Of a stretch of 64,000 bases of DNA, positions 18,896 through 28,393 are shown piece by piece. A model generated the notes under the pieces. The model did no database searches. It was not told the DNA's origin and worked only from the letters and a program-made list of their open reading frames with translations. The stretch is from Bacteroidales bacterium (lineage in GTDB: Bacteria > Bacteroidota > Bacteroidia > Bacteroidales > VadinHA17), in the NCBI GenBank assembly GCA_020201035.1, contig JAIVHO010000001.1:43725-107724 (forward strand), written 5' to 3'. Every line of letters starts with the position of its first letter. Position 1 is the first letter of the stretch. A program made the position numbers and the translations under genes.

Positions 18896-19891
18896 ATGAG
18901 CTCAGGTGTAGATATTAAGGAACTTAACGAAAGAATTAAGAAGGAAAGCAGTTTTGTGGAAGCCCTCACCATGGAGGTGGGCAGAGTGATAGTTGGCCAG
19001 AAACATCTGGTTGACTCACTGTTGATAGGCCTTCTGAGCAGTGGTCATATTTTGCTGGAGGGAGTCCCCGGGCTGGCTAAAACGCTGGCAATTAAAACCC
19101 TGGCATCTGTGATTGATGCACGGTTCTCAAGGATCCAGTTTACCCCTGACCTGTTGCCTGCTGACCTTATAGGTACCATGATCTATAGTCAGAAGAGAGA
19201 GGAGTTCTTTGTAAAGAAAGGACCTATATTCTCAAATTTTATTCTGGCTGATGAGATAAACCGTTCGCCGGCAAAGGTGCAGAGTGCCCTTCTGGAGGCT
19301 ATGCAGGAGAGGCAGGTAACGATTGGAGAGGAGAGCTTCCGGCTTGAAGAGCCGTTTCTGGTAATGGCAACACAAAATCCCATTGAGCAGGAGGGAACAT
19401 ATCCGTTGCCCGAAGCACAGGTTGACAGGTTTATGCTGAAGGTGGTGATTGGTTATCCCCTGCGGGAGGAGGAACGGTTAATAGTGAGGGAGAATATAGG
19501 CCACGAATTTCCGGCTGCCCGGAGGGTTGTTTCCCCACAGGAAATAATGCGTGCGAGGGAGGTTGTAAAGGATGTCTATATGGATGAGAAGATAGAAAAT
19601 TATATCCTTGATATTGTTTTTGCAACACGTAATCCTTCAGATGCAGGCCTCTCACGATACGATAATATGATTGCATACGGTGGCTCACCAAGGGCATCAA
19701 TAAACCTGGCACTGGCAGCCAGGGCATACGCCTTTATACGGCAGCGGGGATATGTTGTGCCTGAAGATGTAAGGGCTGTATGCATGGATGTGCTGAGGCA
19801 CAGGATAGGACTCACATACGAAGCGGAGGCTGAAAATATTACACCGGAGATAATTATTACAGATATTCTGAACAGGATTGAGGTACCCTAA
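18896..19891 (+). CDS. MoxR-family AAA+ ATPase, first gene of the Bat operon
   Basis: A 331-residue cytoplasmic AAA+ chaperone-like ATPase. Walker A is GVPGLAKT (about residues 62-69), Walker B is ILADEINRSPAKVQ (about 115-130), and ATQNPIEQEGTYPLPEAQ is the MoxR sensor signature, with the lid domain after about 200. MoxR proteins work with VWA-domain proteins, and DUF58 and BatA/BatB follow directly. It heads a colinear run of nine genes to 27653 with gaps of 14 bp or less or overlaps. In Bacteroides this locus is linked to aerotolerance and envelope stress. Confidence 0.9.
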   Translation: MSSGVDIKELNERIKKESSFVEALTMEVGRVIVGQKHLVDSLLIGLLSSGHILLEGVPGLAKTLAIKTLASVIDARFSRIQFTPDLLPADLIGTMIYSQKREEFFVKKGPIFSNFILADEINRSPAKVQSALLEAMQERQVTIGEESFRLEEPFLVMATQNPIEQEGTYPLPEAQVDRFMLKVVIGYPLREEERLIVRENIGHEFPAARRVVSPQEIMRAREVVKDVYMDEKIENYILDIVFATRNPSDAGLSRYDNMIAYGGSPRASINLALAARAYAFIRQRGYVVPEDVRAVCMDVLRHRIGLTYEAEAENITPEIIITDILNRIEVP

Positions 19892-19905
19892 AAAATAGTT
19901 GTTCA

Positions 19906-20334
19906 ATGAGCATAAAAGCGGTTCTCATGATGCTGTTTGCATTTGCAGCTTTAGTCCCAACCACCTCCGGACAGGCCATGCTTTCGGAGCCGCCGGAGAG
20001 TATCCTGAGATATGTGAAAGCGAACTATCCGGGTATGGTTCAGGATGTGGGCTTTAGAAATGAACATTACAGGTACCTCAAATTCACCGACAGCAAAAAC
20101 GACAGCAGAACAATTCTCTTTTTTCTGTCGGATCGGGACAAATGTACTGCGATACGCTTTATATATGAAAAGGGTGCAAAGGATGATGTGGTTGCAGATC
20201 TGAACAGTAAGTACAAATACTCTGGTGATAGCAGGTGGTACTTTGAAGAGAACAGGAAAAGAGCTACAATTGAGTTAAGCGATGAGGAGTGGTTTATCAC
20301 GGTTACAATAAAACCTGCAGAAAAAGCAAACTGA
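19906..20334 (+). CDS. Small exported protein in the Bat operon, function unknown
   Basis: 142 residues with a signal peptide (cleavage after about residue 23, ...TTSGQ) and a compact alpha/beta remainder with no recognised domain. It lies 14 bp after moxR and its stop is 1 bp before the GTG start of the DUF58 gene, so it belongs to the operon. A periplasmic accessory role is inferred from position only. Confidence 0.65.
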   Translation: MSIKAVLMMLFAFAALVPTTSGQAMLSEPPESILRYVKANYPGMVQDVGFRNEHYRYLKFTDSKNDSRTILFFLSDRDKCTAIRFIYEKGAKDDVVADLNSKYKYSGDSRWYFEENRKRATIELSDEEWFITVTIKPAEKAN

Positions 20335-20335
20335 A

Positions 20336-21199
20336 GTGGAAGCAACAGAACTTCTCAAAAAGGTACGAAGAATAGAGATCAGGACGCGCGGATTGTCCCG
20401 ACAGGTATTTGCCGGGGAATATCACAGCGCATTCAAGGGGAGAGGTATATCATTCAGCGAGGTGAGGGAGTACCAGTTCGGAGATGATATAAGGAGCATT
20501 GACTGGAATGTTACAGCCCGTTTTAACCATCCGTATGTTAAGGTCTTTGAAGAGGAGAGGGAGCTTACGGTTATGCTTCTGATAGATGTGTCGGGATCGG
20601 GACTTTTTGGAACAAGAGGAGCATGGAAAAGAGAAATATCTACAGAACTGGCTGCTGTACTTGCTTTTTCAGCTATACAGAATAACGATAAGATAGGCGT
20701 AATACTCTTCTCTGACAGGGTTGAGAAATTTATCCCGCCAAGAAAGGGGAGGAAGCATATTCTGAGAATAATCAGGGAACTGCTCGATTTTACTCCTGCC
20801 GGAGCAACAACATCCCTCGATGAACCTCTGAGATATCTTACCAATGCTATGAAGAAGAGGTGTACGGCTTTTGTTATCAGCGACTTTATGGCTCCGGATT
20901 TTGAAAAGTCACTGAGGATTGCCTCAAGCAAGCATGATATAGCAGCCCTCAGGGTATATGATAATGCCGAGAGAGAGCTACCGGAAATCGGTCTGGCACT
21001 GATTAACGATCCGGAGACAGGTGAGGATAAATGGATTGATACATCATCACGCGATGTAAGGGATACGTACCGCAAATGGTGGGATGAAGGAGTATTGAAA
21101 AATAACCGGATATTCAGCAGATGCGGAGTTGATACCGCTGTAGTTGCTACCGACGGGGATTATGTGAAACCGCTGCTTGCACTGTTTAAAAGAAGATAA
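20336..21199 (+). CDS. DUF58/VWA-like protein of the Bat operon
   Basis: A 287-residue cytoplasmic protein. The start is GTG 20336, because the predicted N-terminus (MEATELLKKVRRIEIRTRG) matches the family and no suitable ATG exists. The DUF58 core RGISFSEVREYQFGDDIRSIDWNVTAR lies at about residues 37-63, followed by a VWA-like fold with a DVSGSG metal-site motif (about 85-90). DUF58 proteins partner MoxR ATPases and may link them to membrane VWA proteins. It is followed after 4 bp by the next gene. Confidence 0.85.
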   Translation: MEATELLKKVRRIEIRTRGLSRQVFAGEYHSAFKGRGISFSEVREYQFGDDIRSIDWNVTARFNHPYVKVFEEERELTVMLLIDVSGSGLFGTRGAWKREISTELAAVLAFSAIQNNDKIGVILFSDRVEKFIPPRKGRKHILRIIRELLDFTPAGATTSLDEPLRYLTNAMKKRCTAFVISDFMAPDFEKSLRIASSKHDIAALRVYDNAERELPEIGLALINDPETGEDKWIDTSSRDVRDTYRKWWDEGVLKNNRIFSRCGVDTAVVATDGDYVKPLLALFKRR

Positions 21200-21203
21200 T
21201 AAT

Positions 21204-22235
21204 ATGCGATCAGTAGCTGCCTTATGTTTATTAATATTAACTTTTCAGCTGCCGGCACAGGATATTACTGTTACGGCAGGGACAGAAAAGGATACAATAT
21301 ATATAGGTGACCAGATCTACTATAATATTGAGGTTGAACAGCCTCTTGATCTGAGTCTTGATTATTATTTTCCGGCGGATACACTCATGGAATCGATACT
21401 GGTGCTGGGTCGCAGGGGGCCCGATTCAACCATTCACAGGGAGGATAACCGGGTATCCATCTCACTTGGTATGCTTATTACCTCCTTTGATACAGGATTT
21501 TATGAGATTCCACCCTTCTACGTTCTTTATGCAGGTGAGGGGAAGGAGATTCGCTATTACTCCGACTTTGTGTCCCTTACTGTGGTCAATACAGATATTG
21601 TGCCTCCAGACACCACCGATATTATATTTGATATTGTGGCACCCTACAGCCATCCTCTCACAGCCCGGGAGATTATACCCCGGGTAATACTGCTGATGGC
21701 AGGGTCAGTACTTATATGGTATATAATTAAGAGACTACGTGACCGAAAAAAACCTGAAGGGGCTGAGCCGGTCATAAAGATGCCATCTGAACCGCTTCAT
21801 ATAATTGCATTGCGGGAGCTGGATCGGCTCGACAGAAAAAAATTGTGGCAGCAGGGTGAAATCAAACTGTTTTATACTTCACTTGCTGTTATACTTAAAC
21901 AATATCTGTCGGGACGCTACAGAATCTCCTGTCTTGAGATGACAACAGCGGAAACAATGGAAGCCCTTCGGTATGAAGGTTTAATAAATGAACAGGTAAG
22001 AAAAAATCTTGATGAGATTTTTACAACCGCCGACTTCTCAAAATTTGCCAGATACAGGCCGGGAGATAATCTTAACAGCGTGATGACAGATAAGGCCAGG
22101 GAGGTGGTAAAACTGCTGGCAGCAGAAAAGAGTGCACCAGAGATGGAAAGTGCAGAGAAACAGGAAGTGAAACCGGCACCATCCGGGCGTACTAACAATG
22201 CTGAAGAGAGAAAGGAGGACGGCAATGGGCAGTAA
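21204..22235 (+). CDS. Exported single-TM Bat-operon protein (BatD-like N-terminal region)
   Basis: About 343 residues from ATG 21204, chosen because it directly precedes a good signal peptide (MRSVAALCLLILTFQLPAQ). A beta-rich periplasmic domain (residues 20-165) is followed by one transmembrane helix (about 172-190), a basic segment and a helical cytoplasmic tail that resembles the C-terminal domain of BatD proteins (QYLSGRYRISCLEMTTAE). The charged C-terminus is low complexity. It occupies the usual place between DUF58 and BatA. It overlaps batA by 11 nt. Confidence 0.7.
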   Translation: MRSVAALCLLILTFQLPAQDITVTAGTEKDTIYIGDQIYYNIEVEQPLDLSLDYYFPADTLMESILVLGRRGPDSTIHREDNRVSISLGMLITSFDTGFYEIPPFYVLYAGEGKEIRYYSDFVSLTVVNTDIVPPDTTDIIFDIVAPYSHPLTAREIIPRVILLMAGSVLIWYIIKRLRDRKKPEGAEPVIKMPSEPLHIIALRELDRLDRKKLWQQGEIKLFYTSLAVILKQYLSGRYRISCLEMTTAETMEALRYEGLINEQVRKNLDEIFTTADFSKFARYRPGDNLNSVMTDKAREVVKLLAAEKSAPEMESAEKQEVKPAPSGRTNNAEERKEDGNGQ

Positions 22236-23220
22236 TATAACATTTGCAAATCCCGAATTTCTCTATGCAGCACTGATAGTACCACTGCTGGTTGCTTACT
22301 ATATATTAGCCGGGAAAAGAAGATTTGCCACATTCAGACTTTCATCACTCTCCTTCAGCGCCTTAATTAAACCTGGTTTCAGAGTGTGGCTCCTTCACTC
22401 CCTTTTCGCGCTCAGGATGGTAGTGATTCTATTACTGGTGATAATTGCGGCACGACCGCAGTCGACAGATCGTTGGGAAAATGTTACATCGGAAGGTATT
22501 GATATCATAATGGCTATGGATATCTCAGGCAGTATGCTGGCCAGGGATTTTAAGCCCGACAGGCTTGAGGCATCAAAGGCTGTGGCAACACAGTTTATCT
22601 CCGGCAGGCGTACCGACAGGATCGGACTGGTGGTTTTCAGCGGAGAGAGCTTTACGCAGTGTCCCCTTACCACCGATCATGCGGTACTTATCAATCTGAT
22701 GAGAGAGATTAAGAGTGGTATGATAGAGGATGGCACGGCAATAGGACTGGGACTGGCAACCGCCATTAGCAGGATAAAGGATTCAGATGCGGTGAGCAAG
22801 GTAATTATACTTCTCACCGACGGAGTAAACAATATGGGTGAGGTGGCACCGGTTACCGCAGCTGAAATCGCCGCTACCTTTGGAATAAGGGTGTATACCA
22901 TAGGTGTGGGGACTCATGGCACTGCTCCCTATCCTGTTCAGACACCAGGCGGCACTATGTACCAGAATATGCCCGTTGAGATAGATGAAGATGTGCTCAG
23001 GGAGATTGCTTCAATGACAGGAGGAAAATACTTCAGGGCAACCGATAACAACAGTCTCTCCTCTATTTATGAAGAGATTGATCAGATGGAGAGATCTAAA
23101 ACTGATATAGAGGAGTACAGCATGAAACATGAAGAGTATCTTCCTTTTGGAATTGCAGCGGCAATACTCCTTTTTATTGAGATGCTGGTAAGAAAACTCT
23201 TTTTAAGAAAATACTTTTAA
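22225..23220 (+). CDS. batA: BatA, membrane VWA-domain protein
   Basis: About 331 residues from ATG 22225, which sits 6 nt after AAAGGAGG (22211-22218), an unusually strong Shine-Dalgarno site for this phylum. Two N-terminal membrane helices precede a VWA domain (about residues 85-280) with a complete MIDAS motif (DISGSM), a conserved Thr in TQCPLTTDH and LTDGVNNMG. One C-terminal helix anchors the end. It is a known component of the Bat aerotolerance locus, presumably paired with BatB and the MoxR ATPase. Its stop overlaps the batB start (TAATG). Confidence 0.9.
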   Translation: MGSNITFANPEFLYAALIVPLLVAYYILAGKRRFATFRLSSLSFSALIKPGFRVWLLHSLFALRMVVILLLVIIAARPQSTDRWENVTSEGIDIIMAMDISGSMLARDFKPDRLEASKAVATQFISGRRTDRIGLVVFSGESFTQCPLTTDHAVLINLMREIKSGMIEDGTAIGLGLATAISRIKDSDAVSKVIILLTDGVNNMGEVAPVTAAEIAATFGIRVYTIGVGTHGTAPYPVQTPGGTMYQNMPVEIDEDVLREIASMTGGKYFRATDNNSLSSIYEEIDQMERSKTDIEEYSMKHEEYLPFGIAAAILLFIEMLVRKLFLRKYF

Positions 23221-24299
23221 TGATGCAGCTGTTCAGATTTGAAAATCCGGAAATGTTATGGGGACTGGCGCTTATCCCGCTACTTCTCCTTGCCTGGATA
23301 ATCAATGGTTACAGGTTTGAAAAAAGGATGAGATCGGCCGGTGAAAATGAACTGGTAAGAATGATGATGCCTTTTGCATCCCGGTTCAGGCGTAACCTCA
23401 AATTTGTTATTCAGCTGTTGGCCTTTGTTTTTTTAATCATTATGATTGCAAGGCCTCAGTTTGGGTCCAAACTGGAAGAGGTAAAGGTAAGAGGAGTTGA
23501 GATAGTTATTGCACTTGATGTCAGTAACTCAATGCTCGCCGAGGATATCAGACCAAACAGACTTGAAAGAGCCAAGCAATCGATCTCCAGAATGGTAAAC
23601 GAGTTGCGCAATGACCGTATTGGTCTGATCCTTTTTGCAGGTGATGCATATGTTCAGCTGCCGGTAACTACAGACTATGTCTCGGCCAAAATGTTTCTTT
23701 CTGCCATTAATCCGGGGATTGTACCAAAGCAGGGTACTGATATTTCATCGGCAATTGAACTGGCCTCCAACTCCTTCTCCCCGCAATCGGATCGTAGCAG
23801 GGCTATAATAATTATTACCGATGGAGAAAACCACGACACCGATCCGGTGAAGACTGCCACCGCAGCAAGGGAAAAAGGTGTGGTTATTCATACGGTGGGA
23901 CTGGGCTCATCTGAAGGAGTGCCGATACCTGTGCCCGGAGGAGGTGGCAGGGAATATCTGAAAGACAATGAGGGTAATACCGTGATAACCCGACTCGATG
24001 ATTCGGTTCTTAGAAAGATTGCAATAGCAGGGGATGGTACATACGTAAGGGCATCAGACAGTTCGCTGGGATTAGGATCCATTCTGGATGAGATAAGAAA
24101 GATGGAACAGCAGGAGATGGAAATGCGGCTTTTTTCCGAGTACAATGAACAGTTTCCCTATCTGGCAGTGATTGCACTGCTGCTGCTGATATCGGATCTT
24201 ATTGTTATGGAGCGGCGTAACCGCTATCTTAGCAGACTGAAACTTTCACAGGCAGGTATTTTGAGTAATAATAATTCTGTTGATAATAGTGTAAAATAG
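23220..24299 (+). CDS. batB: BatB, membrane VWA-domain protein
   Basis: A 359-residue paralogue of BatA with two N-terminal helices (about residues 12-30 and 60-78), a VWA domain with the MIDAS motif DVSNSM, a TTDY motif and ITDGENHD, and a C-terminal helix at about 310-330. It starts at ATG 23220 within the batA stop codon. MoxR, DUF58, BatA and BatB probably act as one envelope complex. Confidence 0.9.
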   Translation: MMQLFRFENPEMLWGLALIPLLLLAWIINGYRFEKRMRSAGENELVRMMMPFASRFRRNLKFVIQLLAFVFLIIMIARPQFGSKLEEVKVRGVEIVIALDVSNSMLAEDIRPNRLERAKQSISRMVNELRNDRIGLILFAGDAYVQLPVTTDYVSAKMFLSAINPGIVPKQGTDISSAIELASNSFSPQSDRSRAIIIITDGENHDTDPVKTATAAREKGVVIHTVGLGSSEGVPIPVPGGGGREYLKDNEGNTVITRLDDSVLRKIAIAGDGTYVRASDSSLGLGSILDEIRKMEQQEMEMRLFSEYNEQFPYLAVIALLLLISDLIVMERRNRYLSRLKLSQAGILSNNNSVDNSVK

Positions 24300-24300
24300 A

Positions 24301-24327
24301 ATGGAGATGGAGATGGAGATGGAAAGG
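24301..24327 (+). repeat. ATGGAG hexanucleotide repeat spanning the batC start codon
   Basis: ATGGAG occurs three times in tandem and a fourth ATGGAA follows, each ATG in the batC frame. Loss or gain of a unit would move the start by two codons without a frameshift. Confidence 0.8.
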
Positions 24328-25068
24328 AAAAGAGGAATAGTAACTTCCGTGGCGTCAGGGATACTCCCCTTGATGCTTTTTCTTACTGGACCTTCCCTCT
24401 ATTCACAGGGTTACAATAAACTGGTGAGAGAAGGAAACAGGGAATACAGGAAAGGAGAGTTCGATCAGTCTGAAATAAATTACAGAAAGGCTGTTGCTGA
24501 CAATGAAAATCCGGCCAAGGCTCTTTTTAACCTGGGAGACGCCCTGTATAAAATGGAAAGATATGAGGAAGCAACAGAGCAGTTCAGTAAGTTCTCAGAA
24601 ATGGAGAGTACAGAAAAACATGTTGCCGAGGCAAGTTACAATCTGGGAAATACCCTGCTCAAAGCAGGTAAAATAGAGGAGAGTATTGAGGCATATAAGA
24701 AATCATTACTGTCGGATCCCGGTAATCACCAGACCAAATATAACCTGGCAAAAGCGAAAGAGATGCTGCAGCAACAACAGGATGATCAGCAGCAACAACA
24801 GGATGATCAGCAGCAGCAACAGGATGATCAACAGCAACAACAGGATGAGCAGCAGCAGCAACAGGATGATCAACAGCAACAGCAAAACGATGAGCAGCAG
24901 CAACAGCAAAACGATGAGCAGCAGCAACAGCCCCGTCCTGATCAGATGAAGCCCGAGGATGCTGAAAGACTTCTTCAGGCACTCTCTGACAAGGAGAAGG
25001 AGGTACAGGAGAAAGTGAAGGAAGAGAAGGCGCGTGCAGCACGGGTCAGAACCTTAAAGAACTGGTAA
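24301..25068 (+). CDS. batC: BatC, TPR protein with Gln-rich repeat tail
   Basis: 255 residues: signal peptide, three or four TPR motifs (about residues 38-150; EYRKGEFDQSEINYRKAV, ALFNLGDALYKMERYEEA, ASYNLGNTLLKAGKIEES), then a Gln/Asp low-complexity tail built of about eight 7-residue QQQQQDD-like units (about 157-215), and a charged helix. The start codon is ambiguous: the sequence begins as a run of ATGGAG hexamers, giving three in-frame ATGs plus a fourth (MEMEMEMER). BatC is the periplasmic TPR partner of BatA/BatB. Confidence 0.85.
   Translation: MEMEMEMERKRGIVTSVASGILPLMLFLTGPSLYSQGYNKLVREGNREYRKGEFDQSEINYRKAVADNENPAKALFNLGDALYKMERYEEATEQFSKFSEMESTEKHVAEASYNLGNTLLKAGKIEESIEAYKKSLLSDPGNHQTKYNLAKAKEMLQQQQDDQQQQQDDQQQQQDDQQQQQDEQQQQQDDQQQQQNDEQQQQQNDEQQQQPRPDQMKPEDAERLLQALSDKEKEVQEKVKEEKARAARVRTLKNW
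24762..24937 (+). repeat. CAG/CAA-rich 21-bp coding repeat in batC
   Basis: About eight units of a 21-bp sequence (CAGCAGCAACAACAGGATGAT and variants; some shortened by a codon) encode the Gln-Asp tail. Variation between CAG and CAA and between GAT, GAG and AAC shows that the copies have diverged. Confidence 0.85.
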
Positions 25069-25078
25069 AGGCTTTGAT

Positions 25079-26887
25079 ATGAAAATATTAGTATCCCTGT
25101 TATTACTATTTATACTACCGGTTTTGACTATCGCACAGGATATCACTGTAACCGTTGAGGCACCTGGCGTGGTGGCGGTAGGTGAGCAATTCAGAGTGGT
25201 ATGGACCGTAAGCAGCAGGGGAGGGTCTTTTACCGCTCCCGGATTTGATGATTTCTATCTGCTGAGTGGTCCACAGACTTCATTCAGCTCATCCACATCA
25301 ATTATAAACGGGAAGGTAACATCAGAAGTTAAAAACTCTTTTACCTACTATCTGCAGGCAACCAGAACAGGTAACTTTACCCTGGGGCCGGGGATCTACA
25401 CGGAGGGGAGAGAAGATTTCAGCTCAAAGCAGGTGGAGATTGAGGTTATTGAAAGCCGGGATGCTGCCGCTGCCCGGAATAATAACCAGGAAACTGCAGG
25501 TGCCGGAGCTGCAGTTTCCGATGCCGGAGAGGAGATGTTTCTAAGAGTGCTGATTGATCGTAACAGGGTCTATATGGGAGAACACATTGTTGCTACCCTT
25601 AAATTATACTCAGAATCAAATCTTTCAGGGATCAGGGATTATAAATTTCCTGATTTTTCAGGATTTCTGAAGGAGGATATTGAAACACCACAGGTGACTT
25701 CGCTGACGAGAGAGAATGTGAACGGAGAGATTTATGGTACTGCAGTATTGCAAAGATATCTCCTGTTCCCTCAGCGAACCGGGACAATAGAGATAAACCC
25801 GGCATCACTTACTGTTCTGGTGCAGGAGAGAGTTCGATCAAATGACCCTTTTTTCGGCGACTTCTTTTCTTCATTCAATACTGTTCCCAGAATGATCTCA
25901 TCAGATGCGGTAAAGATTACTGTTCAGCCTCTTCCGGCAGGAGCTCCTGCATCATTTTCCGGTGCGGTTGGAAATTTCACACTTGAGACATTTACAGACA
26001 GGGACAGTGTGAAGGTCAATGACGCTATTACTTACACTATCAGGGTGGCAGGAAACGGAAACCTGCGCCTAATCCCTGCTCCTGACATTTCTCTTTCACC
26101 GGATATTGAGGCCTATGAACCGAAGACAGCCTCCGCAATCAGAACCACTACCTCAGGGAGTGAAGGCTCCCGTACATTTGAGTACCTGCTTATTCCAAGA
26201 TATCATGGAAACTATAACATTCCACCCTTTGAATTTTCATGGTTTGATCCTGATCAAAAGAGGTATATGACCGCAAGGAGCAGTGCCAGTGAGATAGTTG
26301 TAACTAAATCGGATGAAGAGCAGGAAGGAACAGAAATTTTTGGCGGCAGAACAGGTGGTGATGTGAGATATCTAGGAAGTGATATCAGGCATATATGGTC
26401 TGATCCGGGCCGGTTCAGAATAGACGGGGAAACCATGCTTTCGGGTAACCGGTTATACCTTACATTACTTGTATTGCTGGTTCTTTTTTTTCTGATAATT
26501 CTTCTAAGGCGGGAACAGATAAAAAGGAATGCTGATCTTGCCAGAGTAAGGAACAGGAAGGCTGCCAGAATTGCATCCAACAGGTTTAAGGTGGCGCGTA
26601 CAAGCCTTAAAAACAGCGATTTCAGAAATTTTTATTCAGATCTTCTCAATGCTTTATGGGGATACCTTGGAGATAAACTTGCAATACCCCTTTCAGACCT
26701 GAAAAAAGAGAATGTAATGACCGCGTTGCTTGAAAAGAGCGGAAGTGAAGAACTTACATCCACGGCTTCTGATCTGATAGATATTTGTGAATACAACCGA
26801 TATGCACCTTCCGGCGGAAACGATGATCCTGCAAAAATATATGACATGGCAGTTGAACTGATTAAGAGAATTGAAAAAAAAGTATAG
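25079..26887 (+). CDS. batD: BatD, large periplasmic protein
   Basis: 602 residues with a signal peptide (...PVLTIAQ), three predicted Ig-like beta domains (about 22-130, 155-280 and 300-405), one transmembrane helix at about 460-476 and a cytoplasmic helical tail. It matches BatD ("oxygen tolerance protein") in length and topology, including a YYLQATRTGNFTLGPG strand and the late FEYLLIPRYHGNYNIPPF region. It starts 10 bp after batC and is followed by batE. Confidence 0.85.
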   Translation: MKILVSLLLLFILPVLTIAQDITVTVEAPGVVAVGEQFRVVWTVSSRGGSFTAPGFDDFYLLSGPQTSFSSSTSIINGKVTSEVKNSFTYYLQATRTGNFTLGPGIYTEGREDFSSKQVEIEVIESRDAAAARNNNQETAGAGAAVSDAGEEMFLRVLIDRNRVYMGEHIVATLKLYSESNLSGIRDYKFPDFSGFLKEDIETPQVTSLTRENVNGEIYGTAVLQRYLLFPQRTGTIEINPASLTVLVQERVRSNDPFFGDFFSSFNTVPRMISSDAVKITVQPLPAGAPASFSGAVGNFTLETFTDRDSVKVNDAITYTIRVAGNGNLRLIPAPDISLSPDIEAYEPKTASAIRTTTSGSEGSRTFEYLLIPRYHGNYNIPPFEFSWFDPDQKRYMTARSSASEIVVTKSDEEQEGTEIFGGRTGGDVRYLGSDIRHIWSDPGRFRIDGETMLSGNRLYLTLLVLLVLFFLIILLRREQIKRNADLARVRNRKAARIASNRFKVARTSLKNSDFRNFYSDLLNALWGYLGDKLAIPLSDLKKENVMTALLEKSGSEELTSTASDLIDICEYNRYAPSGGNDDPAKIYDMAVELIKRIEKKV

Positions 26888-26891
26888 GATT

Positions 26892-27653
26892 ATGAGAAGG
26901 TCACTGATTATTCTGTTCATACTGGTATCGCTGCCTGCTTCGCTTTGCGCGACAGAAGACCCTGACTCGCTGTTCAAGGCAGGCAGTGAACTCTATAACA
27001 AGGGTGACCATGCAGGAGCCCTTGAGTTGTGGCAGGAGATAGCAGATGAAGGGCTTTACTCTCCGGCGCTATATTACAATATGGGAAACGCAGCATTCAA
27101 AATCGGAAAAACAGCCCATTCCATCCTCTGGTATGAAAAGGCACTGCTGATGAAACCTTTTGATGAGGACATCAGGTATAATCTTGAAATTGCAAGGAGC
27201 TATGTTACCGACAGGTTTGATACCATTCCAGAGCTGTTTGTAATTCGATGGTTCAGAATGATATCTCTGGTACTCGATTCAAACGGATGGGCCGTGATTG
27301 CTGTTATGCTCTTTGCCCTTTGCCTTGTATTGCTTCTTTTGTGGCTCTTTTCAGGCAAACCGGGAGTTAAGAGACTAACCCTGACAGCAACTGTTTTCTC
27401 ATTTGCCCTTGCTCTTTCAGCACTTGGGCTGTATCATGGAAACAGGAGAGTTACCATTAAGAAACGGGCAGCAGTGATACTCACTCCCGCTGAAACAGGG
27501 ATGAGCTCTCCCGGTACGGGAGGAAAGGAGCTTTTTGTAATCCATGAAGGAACAAAGGTGAAAATAGAGGAGGAAGCAGGTGAATGGATCAGGATAAGGC
27601 TGCCCGACGGTAATGTAGGATGGATAACATCAGGTAGCGTCGGAAAAATTTGA
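26892..27653 (+). CDS. batE: BatE, TPR plus SH3-like membrane protein
   Basis: About 253 residues. ATG 26892, 4 bp after the batD stop, is preferred over the upstream ATG because it begins a clean signal peptide (MRRSLIILFILVSLPASLCA). Two TPR units (about residues 28-95) precede two transmembrane helices (about 135-180), and a bacterial SH3 domain ends the protein (about 192-253; GTKVKIEEEAGEWIRIRLPDGNVGWI). This is the last gene of the Bat operon. Confidence 0.85.
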   Translation: MRRSLIILFILVSLPASLCATEDPDSLFKAGSELYNKGDHAGALELWQEIADEGLYSPALYYNMGNAAFKIGKTAHSILWYEKALLMKPFDEDIRYNLEIARSYVTDRFDTIPELFVIRWFRMISLVLDSNGWAVIAVMLFALCLVLLLLWLFSGKPGVKRLTLTATVFSFALALSALGLYHGNRRVTIKKRAAVILTPAETGMSSPGTGGKELFVIHEGTKVKIEEEAGEWIRIRLPDGNVGWITSGSVGKI

Positions 27654-27734
27654 CGAAGCAACTATTTCCTGTAAATTTACGTCCTGATTTACAAGAGACC
27701 ATAATATGGTTAAATCTGAAATAACAACCGGCCT

Positions 27735-28130
27735 ATGAAAAGAGTATTTCCAGCACTGTTTGCAGCATTACTGATCTTCCATGGATGTACCAGGGAGAAG
27801 CAGACACCGGACGGACCAACAGATATACGGGTCAGAAATATTACCGAAGCTGATTTTTTAAGTGTGACGGTAAATACAGGTGAGGAGGAGTATCTTTTTG
27901 GTGATGTTGCAGCACATTCGGAGACCGGCTATTACAGGTTTGAAATTGCTTACCCCGATGCAGAAGTAACCTTTACCTTTAATGGAAATCTGTATACTAC
28001 CGGAGTTCCGGATAATACCTATGCGGTGCCTCTCCAGCAGGGAAAGTTCACATATGAGATATGGATTTCAGATGACCCGAACAGGGTAATAGCCACCAGA
28101 GTAATTGCGGATGCCCCGCTGGGTGAATAA
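27735..28130 (+). CDS. Small lipoprotein, function unknown
   Basis: 131 residues with a lipobox signal peptide (ALLIFHGC, Cys18) and a beta-rich domain of about 110 residues. No family is recognised with confidence. It follows batE by 81 bp and precedes a strong terminator at 28358-28390, so it could be the tail of the Bat transcription unit or a separate gene. Confidence 0.7.
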   Translation: MKRVFPALFAALLIFHGCTREKQTPDGPTDIRVRNITEADFLSVTVNTGEEEYLFGDVAAHSETGYYRFEIAYPDAEVTFTFNGNLYTTGVPDNTYAVPLQQGKFTYEIWISDDPNRVIATRVIADAPLGE

Positions 28131-28287
28131 TATTGCCTGTGATCATCCTTTCTGTCTGACGTAACCCGGATAACAAAATTACTCTCTCTGCCAGATGCAG
28201 GGGAAAAATTTTGTATCGTATTTTTAGAAAAATCTGTTTTTTTTCCGTTTATCTGAACATTTTTTATGTCAGGATGTTTAGAATATG

Positions 28288-28319
28288 ACCGGTTATACTT
28301 TCTACAAGTAACCGGTTAT
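28288..28319 (+). promoter_or_regulatory. Two ACCGGTTAT sites 23 bp apart upstream of the molybdoenzyme operon
   Basis: ACCGGTTAT occurs at 28288-28296 and 28311-28319, about two helical turns apart. The second sits in a perfect palindrome TAACCGGTTA. They lie about 75-105 bp upstream of the -7 element at 28394, a plausible position for an activator or repressor. The protein is unknown. Confidence 0.4.
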
Positions 28320-28357
28320 CCAAAAATTAGGTTTTTTGGTTAGGTTGGTTGGTTTTG

Positions 28358-28390
28358 GAGAGCTCCGTGGGGACGGGGCTCTCTTTTTTT
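28358..28390 (+). terminator. Strong intrinsic terminator before the molybdoenzyme operon
   Basis: GAGAGCTCCGT (28358-28368) pairs with ACGGGGCTCTC (28373-28383), an 11-bp stem with one G-T pair and a GGGG loop, followed by seven T. It insulates the operon from the Bat side, or acts as an attenuator if transcription begins upstream near the ACCGGTTAT sites. Confidence 0.85.
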
Positions 28391-28393
28391 CGT

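Noticed and set aside
24659..25042. Ala/Val- or Leu-rich frames opposite batC
   Set aside because: They are the low-complexity shadow of the CAG-rich repeat.
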